Shown piece after piece: positions 25,165 to 37,100 of a DNA stretch of 64,000 nucleotides. Positions within the stretch are counted from its first letter, which is position 1; each line of letters opens with the position of its first letter. Source of the DNA: Bradyrhizobium sp. CB2312 (GTDB lineage: Bacteria; Pseudomonadota; Alphaproteobacteria; Rhizobiales; Xanthobacteraceae); the NCBI RefSeq assembly GCF_029714425.1, contig NZ_CP121668.1, forward strand, positions 2,749,501 to 2,813,500, in the 5' to 3' direction. The notes under the pieces are model-generated. The model searched no databases. It saw nothing but the letters and a program-made list of their open reading frames with translations, and was not told where the DNA came from. The position numbers and the translations under genes are program-made.

Positions 25165-28100
25165 GTGGCGGTGAAGACGAAGGGTAAACTCACGAGCAAA
25201 TCGTCGGACGGCACGACAGCCAACTTCCGTCCCCTGAGCGCGGACGATCTCGATGGCATCGTTGGCGGAAATATCACGCCGCCTCCCGGTCAATTCAATT
25301 CGATTGCGGGCTTCGATACATCCCACCTCAATCTCGATGCCAACTCGATGCTCGCCGGCGTCTCTTCTCAGGAGATCGCGCAGGCCGTCGTCAATCACCA
25401 GACCACCGAAACGCAGGCGATGCATTTGATCGAGGCGGTTGCGGCCTACGATCAGACTCACGTCACTCAGGGGCTTGCTGCCTTTGCCGGCGCGATCACG
25501 CAGATTTCGGGCCACAGCAATGATGGCTATGTGGTCGGCGCCGAGATCGGCCACCAGATCGCCGCGGGGCAGGTGAGTGCCACGCAGGCGATATCGGACA
25601 TCGCCGGATCAGTTACTGCGGGGCAGTCGACCGGCCATGTGGCGGTCACCATGCTCGCGGGCATGAGCGGACCGGTTTCCGCGAGCGTTCAGGCCGCGGC
25701 TGGAACGGAAATCGCGGCGCTGGTGACCGCGGGTAGCCTCACCGCAACACAGGCGGTAACCGACATCGTCAACGCAAATGGTGCGGCCGGTGCGCTGACC
25801 CTCGATCAAGTTATCAATGTCCTGAACGATGCAGCCGGCACGCCAGCCATGCACGCCGCGGTGGCGAGCGAGTACAACAGCCTGATGGCGAGCGGTCTGA
25901 CCACGGGCAACCACATTACCGCCGATATCGGTGCCGCAGCGGCGCAGTCCTATTCTGGGATCAGCCACGATACGACCGCCGACATGAACATGATCATGGT
26001 CGCGAAAACCCTGACCATGGATGCGGTGATCGCTGGCGATTATGGCGCTCTGGCGGGTTTCCAGCCGTTGTTGGCCACGATGCAGAACGCCGTCGCCAAC
26101 GGCAACGAGTCCGTTCTCGACGATGCGGTGGCCAATAGCGTGCTGTCGCTGGTGAATGCCGGCGACCTCACGCTGACGACGGCCGTTGCCGATCTGGTGC
26201 AACAGATCAACAGCCACGTCATCAGCGGCAGTCAAGGTTTCGCGCTGCTGAATTCGCTGGTGAACCTCGCGCCGAACTACTCCAATCTCGCGAACAACGT
26301 CGGTAGTCCGCTCTCGGTCGATGCCGTACTCAACCAATTGGCGCCGGCGAGCGCGCAGACGGGGAGTCTTGCCGAGGTCGTCGCCGAAGTGAATTCCGGT
26401 CGATTGGCCGTGGGGCAGGCCATCGCCGCATTTGGCGGCCTTGCCGCCGGCTCCACGGTCGCGCAGATCATGGCAGGTGCCGACATCGCCGGATTCATCC
26501 AGTCCGGCTATATCACCACCAATGCGGCCATTGCTGACATCGTCAGCTCCAACTGGTCCACCACGGAGACGTTCAATTTCCTGCTCGGCATGGCGAGCAG
26601 CGGCAACACCGCGATCGCGGGCGCCGCGATTGCAGAAATGCCGAGCGTAAGCTCGCCGTCGCAGGCCGTCGCCGCCATCAATTCCGCCATTGGCCTGACC
26701 GCGATCACGCCGACGCAGGCGCTTGGTGTCCTGGTCGATCTCGCCGGTTCGACCGGTATGCAAGCGGCCGTCGCCGGTGAAATCGATTCCCTGATCTCGA
26801 ACCACCAGCTGACCACGTCTCAGGTCATGACCGCCATCGGCAGCGCGGTGACCTCATCGATTCTTACCGCGACGGAAGCCCTGACCTTGCTGGCGGACAT
26901 CGCGGCGCCGGCTTCGACGGCCGTGCAGACCGCCGTCACCGCGGAAATTGCGTCCTTTGTCACCGCCGGCAATCTGACCGCCGATCAGGTGGTCACGGCG
27001 CTGGCCGGTCTTGTTGGGGGCGGCGGGGCTGCGATGCGGTCATTCGTTGCCACGGAGATCAGCGCGCTTGTCGCGGCGAACCAGATCACGACGGTGCAAG
27101 CATTCGCCGACGTCGCGGCCGCAGGTGCTTCACATGTTCTGAACGCCGGTCAGACCATTGCCTTGCTGGCGTCTTTGGCTTCCAACTCAACGCCTCTGCA
27201 ATTCACCCTGGGGTCCGACATCGCCGCGATGATCGGAGCGGGCGCGATCACGGCAAGTGCGGCGGTGACCGACATCGCCGGCCTCAACCTGTCGGCGTCG
27301 GAGGCATTCAACATACTGCTTGGCCTTGCAACCAACGGCGACACAACGACCGTAAGTGCCGCCACCGCGGGAATGGCGAGCCTGCTGTCGCCAACGCAGC
27401 TGGTCAGCGATATCGACTCCGCCATTGCCACTTTCACGATTACCACTTCGCAGGGCGTGGGCCTGCTGATCCGCCTCGCCAGCAGTGCGAACATGATATC
27501 GGCGGTCGCCGGCGAAATCGATGCACTGATCGCAAGCAATCAGGTCTCGACCGGCACGGCAATGGCGAGCATCGGCAGCGCCGTGACGTCGTCCGTCCTC
27601 ACGGCGGCGCAGGCGGTGACCTTGCTGGCCTATGTGGCGGCGCCGGCGTCGACGCCCGTGCAAACCGCCGTGACGGCGGAGATCGCCGCGCTGGTGACGG
27701 GCACGACCGTCACGGCGAATCAGGCGGTCAACGCGCTGACGGCGCTCTTCCCCGGCGGCACCACGGCGATGAAGGCGTTCGTGGTCGCGGAGATCAACGC
27801 GCTCGTGGGCGCGAACCAGATCACGGCCGTTCAGGCCGTCAGCGACATCGCGGCCGCCGTGACCGCGCATGTCCTGACCGCCGACCAGGCCGTCTCCTTG
27901 CTGAACATGCTGTCCAGCGCCGGATCGACCGCCATGCAGGCCGCGGCCGGTGCCGAGATCGCGGCGCTGATCGGCTCGGCCTCGATTTCCACCACCAATG
28001 CGGTCGCCGCCATCACACACTCGATCAACATGAGCAGTGTCGCGTCGATCGAACTCGCGATCGTGCAGCTGATGAACGTCGCGGCGAGCGGCAATGCGTC

Positions 28101-31100
28101 GGTGCGAGCGGAGATCAACGCCGACATCGCCGGGTTGATTTCGGCGACCTTCCCGGCCGATACCGCGGTGACCTTCCTCGCTAGCCTCGCTGCGAGCAAC
28201 AACGCCGCGCTCGACAATGCGGTCGCCGGCGCGATTCTGTCTTTGGTCGGAGGCGGCGCGTTGTCGATCACCTCCGCGATCGCTGACGTGACGCAGGCGG
28301 TCAGCACCCAGGCCATCAGCGCCGACCAGGCCGTGGCGCTGTTCGCGTCGATGCTTGGCGCCGTCGGGAGCAACGCCACCAATCAGGCCGCGATCATCAC
28401 GGCGCTCGGACAACTGGTCTCGGGTTCGTTCACCCTGTCGGCGGTCATGGCGGACATCGTCACGGCCGTGGGTGGTGGTCAGTTGACCGCGGCGCAGGCC
28501 ATCTCGGCGTTTATCAGCCTGATTGCCGGCGGGCCCATCAACGCGCAGGTCGCCGCCGGCACCGAGATTGCCGCGCTGATCCAGACCGGCGCGATCACCG
28601 CCAGCGCTGCAATTACGGCGATCGGTGGCCTCGCCTCGGCCGAAACCTTCAACATCCTGATCGGCATGGCGGTCAGCGGCAATGCCGCGACCACGAGTGC
28701 GGCTGTCGCGGACATCAGCACGCTGGTGTCGCCGGGGCAGGCGCGCCTCGACATCATCGCGGTGCTGAACGCGTCCGCCATCACGGCGCCGCAGGCGCTG
28801 CCGATTCTCGTAGACCTCTCCGTCATCCCGTCGTCACCCGGCGACGGGTTTTCCTGGCAAACGATGATGTCCCAGGAAATCTCGACATTGCTGAGCGCTA
28901 GCCAGGTCTCGGCGACGCAGATCACCGCTGCGGTCGACGGCGCCGTTAGGGCCTCAGCTATCACCGCAGCCGCGGCCGTGAACCTGCTGACCAATCTCGG
29001 CTCGTTGGGGTCGACGAGCACGCAGACCGCGATGTCGGCAGAGATCGTCGCGCTGGTCACCGGGGGCAAGATCACGGCCGTGCGGGCGATCACGGGGCTG
29101 ACCAGCGTCTTCACCGGGTCTGGTGGCAGCGAAGGCGGCAGTGTGGCGTCGTTCACGACGAACTTCGTGTCGCATACCATCGGCGCGCTGGTTGCGGCCG
29201 GGCAGGTCTCCAACACGGCCGCGATCAACGACATCGTCGGGCTGATCTCGTCGAGATTCACGCCGGCGACGGCGGTGGTCGTGCTGGCCGGATTTGCGTC
29301 GAACAACAGCCTGACGCTCGATAATGCGGTGGCAGCTGCCATCGTGTCCTTGCTGAACGCCCAGACATTCAGCATGACTCAGGCCGCCCGTGGCGTCTCC
29401 ACCGCGGTGAGCAACGGCGCGATTACCGCCGACCAAAGCATCACCTTGCTGGCGGCGATGCTCGGCATCACCGGCAACGTCAATCCGAATTCGCCGCTCG
29501 GCCCGACCGGAATCTGTCAGGCGCTCGCGGCGCTGGTTCCCTCGCAGATCACCGCGACGGCGGCCGTGGCGGACATCGTCACGGCGGTCGGCAACGGCCA
29601 GCTGACGGCGGTGGAAGCGATCAACGCGTTCGCCTATGTGGCGAGCTCCATCACGGCGCAATTCGCCGCGGGCCAGGACATCGCCGCGATGATCCAGTCC
29701 GGGGCCATCACCGCCAGCGCCGCCATTGCGCAGGTCGGCGGCCTCGCCCCGGGCACCATCAGTAGCAACGAAGCATTCTATATCCTCGCCGGCATCGCGC
29801 TCAATGGCAGCAGCGCGACCGCAAGCGCCGCCGCCGTCGTCATGGCTGGCCTCGGCGTGCCGGGGCAGGCGACCCAATACATTACCACGGCCGTCAACAG
29901 CGCGGCGATCACGGTCCCGCAGGCGGTCAGCATCCTGCTCGAGCTCGCAACCGTCACCGGCATGCAAGCGGCGGTCGGCGCCGAACTCGGCACATTCATC
30001 TCGAACAACCAGATCACCACGGCGGTGGTGATGACCGATATCGGCAACGCGGTGGCGTCGTCGATTCTGACAGCGACGCAAGCCGTGAACGTGCTGGCTG
30101 ATCTCGCGGCGCCGGCCTCATTGGCGGTGCAAAACGCTGCCGCAGCGGAAATCACCGCGCTGGTGAGCGGCGGTTACATCACCGGCAATCAGGCGGCCAC
30201 GGCGCTGATCGGTCTCCTCACCGGCGGCACAGCGGCGATGCAGGTCTTCGCGCTCACCGCCATCAATGCGCTTATCGCCGCGAACCAGGTCGCCACCACA
30301 CAGGTGGTGGCCGACGTCGTCGCCGCGGGCGCCGCCAATGCGCTGACCACGGACCAGACGATCTCGTTGCTGGCGTATCTGGCCGAGTCTGGGTCCGCAA
30401 CGGTGCTGGCCACTGTCGGCGCCGATATCGCCGCGATGGTCACGGCCGGCACCGTGACCGCCACCCAGGCGGTCGCGGACATCTTCGGCACCACCGACAC
30501 CATCACGCCGGCCAGCATCCTGCCCGCCATCCCGGTGATGATGTTCTCGGCCGCAAGCGGCAATGCGAGCTTGCAGAGTGCTGTCATTGCACAATTGTCG
30601 TCGCTGGTCGCGCCGATCACCCAACCCCAGATGGCGACAGCGCTCGGAGCGCTCGCCGCCTACAACAACCCGGCGCTCAATGCGCTTGTCGCCAACACCA
30701 TCTGGTCCATGGTCAGTGGCGGCGAGTTCGTGTCGTTCAATGTCGCGCTGAGCGCTGCCGTCAACAACAACGCCGCGCTCAACGTCACGCAGCAGGCGGC
30801 CCTGTTGCTGGTGCTGGCGGCCGACGTACCCAGCGGCGCGAACAGCACCGTCTACCTCAACACCATTGGCAGCGTCTTCGCCACTCTGACAGCCGCCCAC
30901 GGGCTCCCGCTCACCCAGGTGACAGCCGATATCACTGCCGCGGTCAATTCCCATCAATTGACCGGCGCTCAGGCGGTTCAGCTATTGGTCGGTGCCGGAT
31001 CCATCAGCATCGGCGCCCAGATCTTGGTCGGCGGCCAGATCGACGCGCTGATCCAGGCCGGCAGTGTCAGCGCGTCCGATGCCGCCGCGCTCGTCGCCGC

Positions 31101-34100
31101 GGTCGGCGCTGCGTCCGGCGCTGCCAATGCGTCGTTCGGCGTGCTGATCGGCATGCTGGTCAACGGCAACAGCGCGAACATCGGCGTAGTTGCGCAGGAA
31201 ATGCTGAGCCTCACTCAGATCCAATTCCCCGCCTCGGCCTTCAACGATATCAACACCGCGATCTACGCCGGCGCCATCACGGCGGATCAGGGCCTTGCGG
31301 TGCTGGCGGCGTTCGCCGCTGCCGGCAACGCCTCGACCCAGAGTTCAGTCGGTGCGGAGATTGCCGCGCTGATCGGCAACAACACCATCACGTTCACCGG
31401 CGCGATCGCCGACATCAACGCGGCCGTCGCGTCGACGGTGCTGAGTGGCGCCCAGGCGGCCAACATCCTGCTCGGTCTCGCGAGCCAGAGCAGCGTAACG
31501 ACGCAAGTCGCCATCGGCGCCGAATTCGCCGCGCTGGTCTCGTCGGGCGCTCTGACCGCAAATGCGGCGACGGCCGAAATCGCGGCCGCGGTTCCGTCGA
31601 TCGTCACGGCCAACCAGTCCTTCAACATCCAGATCGGGATGGCGTCGAGTGGCGACCCGGCGCTGCAGACGACCCTGACGCCCGCGCAGGTCATGACCGA
31701 CATCAACGGCGCGCTGGGCGCGTCGTCGATCACGGTCACTCAGGCGCTCGCCTTGCTGGCGCAGCTCGCGCGCGGCGGCAGCAGCGCCATGCAGTCGGCG
31801 GTGGCGGGCGAGATCAATCTGCTGGTCGGCAACGCGACCATCACGGCGGCGACAGCCGATCAGGCGTTCGCCGTGCTGGCGCAGCTCGCACACGTGGGCA
31901 ACAGCAGCGTCCAATCGGCCGTGATCAGCGACATCAATCTGATGATCGCGGATTCGGTCATCACCACGTCGCAGGCGATGACTGACATCGCGACGGCGGT
32001 GCACGGCGCGTCGCTGACCGGCGATCAGGCGGTGGCGCTGCTGGTGGGCATCGCCGCGCAAAGCTCGCTCAGCGTGCAATTCGCAGCCGGCGGATCGATC
32101 GTCGCGCTGATCGCGGCCGGCGCGCTTGCCGCCACCAGTGCAGCGACCGACATCGGCAATGCGGTCGCCGCATCGAGCCTCACGTCCGACCAGGCGGTCG
32201 CGATCCTGCTCGGCATGGCGATCGGCACCAATGCGGCCGCGGCCTCGGCGGCGGCGCACGAGCTGGAAATCCTCGTCACGCCCGCGCAGCTCATCACCGA
32301 CCTCAACAACGCGGTGACGGCGTCCCAGCTCACCGCGACCCAGGCCTTGAGCGTGCTGGCCACGCTGGCGGCGACCGGGCCGACCGCGATGCAGACCGCG
32401 GCCATTAGCGAGATAAACACCCTGATCGGCGGGCTCACCGTCACGCAGGCGATGACCGAATTGCTCGCCATCGCCGCCAACGGCCCGATCGTGCAGGGCG
32501 CGGTGGCGAACGAAATCAACACGCTGATTTCAGGCAACCTCCTCACCGCCGCGCAGGCGGCCGCCGATATCGGCGCCGCGGTGCCGTCGGTGCTGACGGC
32601 GGACCAGGCCGTCACGCTGCTGATCAATCTCGCCACCTCGGCGCCGACCGCCGTGCAGACCGCCGTCAGCGCGGAAATCTCCACGCTGATCAGCGGCGGC
32701 CATATCACCGCCGACCGGGCGGTCGTCGACTTGGTGGGCGTTGCGGCGACGGGCTCTGCGGCATTGCAGGCGGCTGCCGTCGCCGAAATCAACGCGATGA
32801 TCGCGGCCGGCCAGATCACAGCGACGCGGGCAATCAGCGATTTCGGTGCTGCCGTCAGCGCAGGCGGTCTCACTGCGGACCAGGCGATCACGCTGATTGC
32901 ATATCTGGTGGCGCCGGCGTCCGAAGCGATGCTGCAGCAGGCTGGCGCCGTCATTGCGGCTTTCGTCAACAGCGGTCTCACCACCGCCGCGCAAGCCGTC
33001 AGCGACGTTACGAGTACGATGTCGCAGGGGGTGACTGCCGCTCAAGCCGTCGCGGTGCTGATCAATGCCGCTGCAGGCGGCAATGCAGGCCTGTACAGCG
33101 CGGCTCTCGCCGAAATCGGCACTCTCGCGAGGCAGCCAGACGATGCGGTGTGGGATCTGCTCCCGCAGATCGCTTTCCTTCACCAGGCTGGCCTCGGTCA
33201 GACCCAGCTGACGCAAGCGCTTGACCAGATCGCGCAGCAGATCGGTCAACTCATCAGCGTCAACAACCCGAGCGTGTCCGCGGCGATGGCCTATGCCGAT
33301 CTGCATTTGGCAATCAACGCCGGCGTCATTTCCGTCGGCGACTACTTCGCGATGGCGGCTTATCTTGATGCCAATTACGGCAGCGTCTGGGATCCCGTGC
33401 TGACGGCGGGAATCGCAACGCCGACCCAGGGCGCTGATGCCGTCGCAACGCTTGCCTGGCTACTGCCCAGCGCCAACAGCGCTGTGGTGACGGCAATCAC
33501 CAATGCCGTTCTTCTGATCGTCAATAATCATCAGGTCACCTTCCAGAGCGCGGTCGCCAACATCGTTTCGCATCCGTCGGATCAGGCCGTCGTGGCTCTG
33601 ACGGCGATGGCGGCGGGTGGCCAGTTCGGGCCGACGGCATTTGGTCAACCGGCCACCATCGGTGGCGTCACCACCAGCGGAATCTGGTCGATTATCCAGA
33701 GCGGCCACGTTTCCGCGGCTAGTGCCATGTCGGATGTTGTCACCAGCATGGTGGCCGGGCTGATCTCGGCAGATCAAGCCGCCTATGTCATGATCTACGT
33801 GGCAAAGCAGGCCGATGCCTCGACGCAGGTGGCCGTCGGCGCCGGATTGGCCGCGCTGATCGGACAGGCATCGCAGGTTCTGTCCGACCTGGAGAACGGC
33901 ACCGTCCAGACGTTTGCGGAACTGACGCCCGACCAGATTGTCGCGGTGTTCTCAGGCGCGATCAGCGCGCCGGGCACCAGCGCAACCGTTCAGGCTTCGC
34001 TGGCGACCGAGATGGCAGACTTGACTCCCTTCACGTTGAGCGGGCAGCGAGTCGTGACCGACATCGACAATCTCGTCGCCGGCGGCGCATTGACGGCGGC

Positions 34101-37100
34101 GCAGGCCGCGATCGTCTTCTATCAGCTCGGCGCCAATATCAACGGTGCGACAAACGGGCAGATTGCGTCGCTGCAGACGGCGCTCAACGGCGCGCTGTCG
34201 TCGCTTGGCCCGGCCGCGGCCGGTGGTATCGCCACACTCATCTCCGAACACATTATCACTGCGGATCAGGGCGTCGTCCTGATGCTGAGCCTTGTCGGCA
34301 ACGGCACCGGCTCAAACGGCCTGGTCGCCGGCGAAATAGCGACCCTGGTGCACAACAACGCCACGACCGCCGCGCAGGTGATGACGGACATCATGGCTGC
34401 CGTCAGCTCCGGCGGCGCCACCGTCGATCAGGCGGTCACGCTGCTGGCGGTCCTGTCGGTCCAGGGTAATGCGGCGCTGCAATCCGCCGCCGATGCCGAG
34501 ATTCTCTCGCTCATCACCGGCAATCAGATCCCGGCCGCGCAGGCGATGACAGATATCGGCAACACCATCGCGGCCGGCACGCTGACCGGCGACCAGGCGG
34601 TGGCGCTGCTGGCGAGCCTTGCCGGAAGCGGCAACGCGGTGGTGCAGGCCGCGATCGGCAGCGAAATCGCAAGCCTCATCGGCGCCGGCAAGCTGACGGC
34701 GAGCCAGGTCAACACCGATCTCGCTGCTGCGATCACCGCCAACGCACTGACCGTCGATCAGGCCGTTGTCGTGGTCGGCAGCGAAGCGCTTGCGGGCAGT
34801 GCTGCGGTGCGCACCGCGGCCATCGGCGAGCTCTCGGCACTGGTCAGCGGCAACCAGATCGCCGCCGCCCAGGTCGGCACCGACATTGGCAGCGCGATCG
34901 GCACCGGCTTCACCGCCGATCAGGCGGTCGCGCTCCTGGCCAGCATCGCGGCTCAGGGCAATGCGGCTCTGCAGGGCGCCGCCGCGACGGAAATTCTCGC
35001 CTTGATCTCCGGCCATCAGGTCACCGCCGCGCAGGCGATGACCGATATCGGCAACGCCATCACCGCCGGCACGCTGACCGGCGACCAGGCCATCGGTGTG
35101 TTCGCCCTGCTGGCGAATTCCGGCACCGCGGCCGAACAGGCCGTCATCGGGGCCGAGCTGGCGACGCTGATCGCCGCCGCCACGATCACCGCCACGCAGG
35201 CCACGGCCGATATCAACACCGCCATCACCACCAACGCGCTGACGGCCGATCATGCGATTGCCGTGCTCGCTAATCTCGCGGCCGCCAGCAGCGCCACGGT
35301 GGCCGGCGTCGCCATGACCGAAATCGCCGCGCTGGTCGGCGCCAACAGGATTTCGGCCGCCGCTGTGGCGACCGACATCGTCGGCACTATCGGTGCGTCT
35401 CTCACGGTTGACCAGGCGGTCGCGCTGCTGGCCGGCGTCGGCGGCCAAAGCGGGGCGGCGCTGCAAGCCGCCGCCATCGGCAGCATTCTCACGCTGGTCC
35501 AGAACAGCCAGATCACCATCGCGCAGGCGCTCACCGACATCGGCGGCACCGTCGCGGCCGGCACCCTCACGGGCGATCAGGTGGTCGGCCTGCTGGCGGC
35601 TCTCGCCAATGCCGGCAGCGCGGCGCAACAGCAGGCAGTTGGTGCCGAAATTGCGGCGCTGATCGCGGCGAACCGCATCACCGCCTCGCGGGCGATGACC
35701 GATCTCGACACTGCGATCGGGACGGGTGCGCTCACTGCCGATCGCGGCGTCACCGTGCTGGCCGGCGTCTGGCTTGCCGGCGGCACCGGCGTGCCCGCCA
35801 CCGCGGTCAGCGAAATCCTGGCGCTGGTCACCGAGAGCAGGCTCAGCGCCGCTCAGGCTGCGACCGATATCGGCGGCATGGTGGGCGGCGTGCTCACCGC
35901 CAATCAGGACGTGACGCTGCTGGCGAGCCTGTGGCTGCAGGGCGGCACGACGGTTCGGGGCGCCGTCGCCCAGGAGCTGGTCACGCTCATCACCAACGGC
36001 AACGTCGCGGCCGCGCAGTTCGGCGCTGCGATCACGGCGGGCGCGCTGACGGCGGATCAGGTTATCGCCCTGATGGCCGTGGTCGCCAGCGACGGCACCA
36101 CGCAGATTCAGACCGCCATTGGCGCCGGCATTGCGGCGCTGATCGCCGGCAACCAGATTACCGTCACGGCGACGATCAGCGACATCAACACAGCCATCAC
36201 CAACGGTGTGCTCACGCCGGACCAGGGCGTCGCGGTCTTGTCCGGCATGTCGGCGAACGGCAGCACGGCAGTGCAGACCGCGGTCGCCGACGAGATCAAG
36301 GTCCTGACGGGTCCCGTCATTTCGGCCAGCCAGGCGATGGCCGACATCGCCAATGCGGTCGGCAACGGCATTTCGATCGACCAGGCCATCGCGATGCTGG
36401 CGGTGCTGTGGACCGAGAACGACGCAACGCTGCAAGGCGCCGTCGTCAGCGAAATTCTCGCACTGATTTCCGGCGGCCAGGTCACGGCCACGCAGGCGAT
36501 GACCGATATCGGCAACACGCTCGCTGCCGGCACGCTGACCAACGCCCAGGTCACGGCGCTGTTCAGCGCGCTGTCGAGCGCGGGATCGTCGACCGTGCAG
36601 ACCGCGGTGGCCACCGAGATCGCGAACCTGCAGGGCGTCGCCGGCATCGATGCGCAGGTCACCAGTCACGGCATCACCGCTGCAGCCGCTATTCCGGCGC
36701 TCCTGAACCTGCTCGCCGGCGATCCGTCGCAGCAGTCGGCGATCACGACCGAACTTCTCAAGCTCGCCGGAGAGACGCCCAGCGTTATTCCGTCGATCGC
36801 GTCGGACATCGGCGCGGCGATCGGACAGAATTTCAGCGCCGATCAGGCAGTCAACCTGCTCATCAGCGTCGGCGCGCAGGGCAACGCGGCGCTGCAAGCC
36901 AGCTGCGGCGCGGAGATCGCGTCGCTGATCACGGGCAACCAGGCCAGCATCGCTCAAGTGATGACGGATGTGCTGACCGCGGTCGATTCGCAGTGGGCCG
37001 CGGGTCTCGACCCGTTGGCGCGCACGGGAGCCGACATTCGGACCATATCGGCGGATCAGGCGATTGCGCTGTTGACCGTGATCTCGTCGCATTCGGGAGC

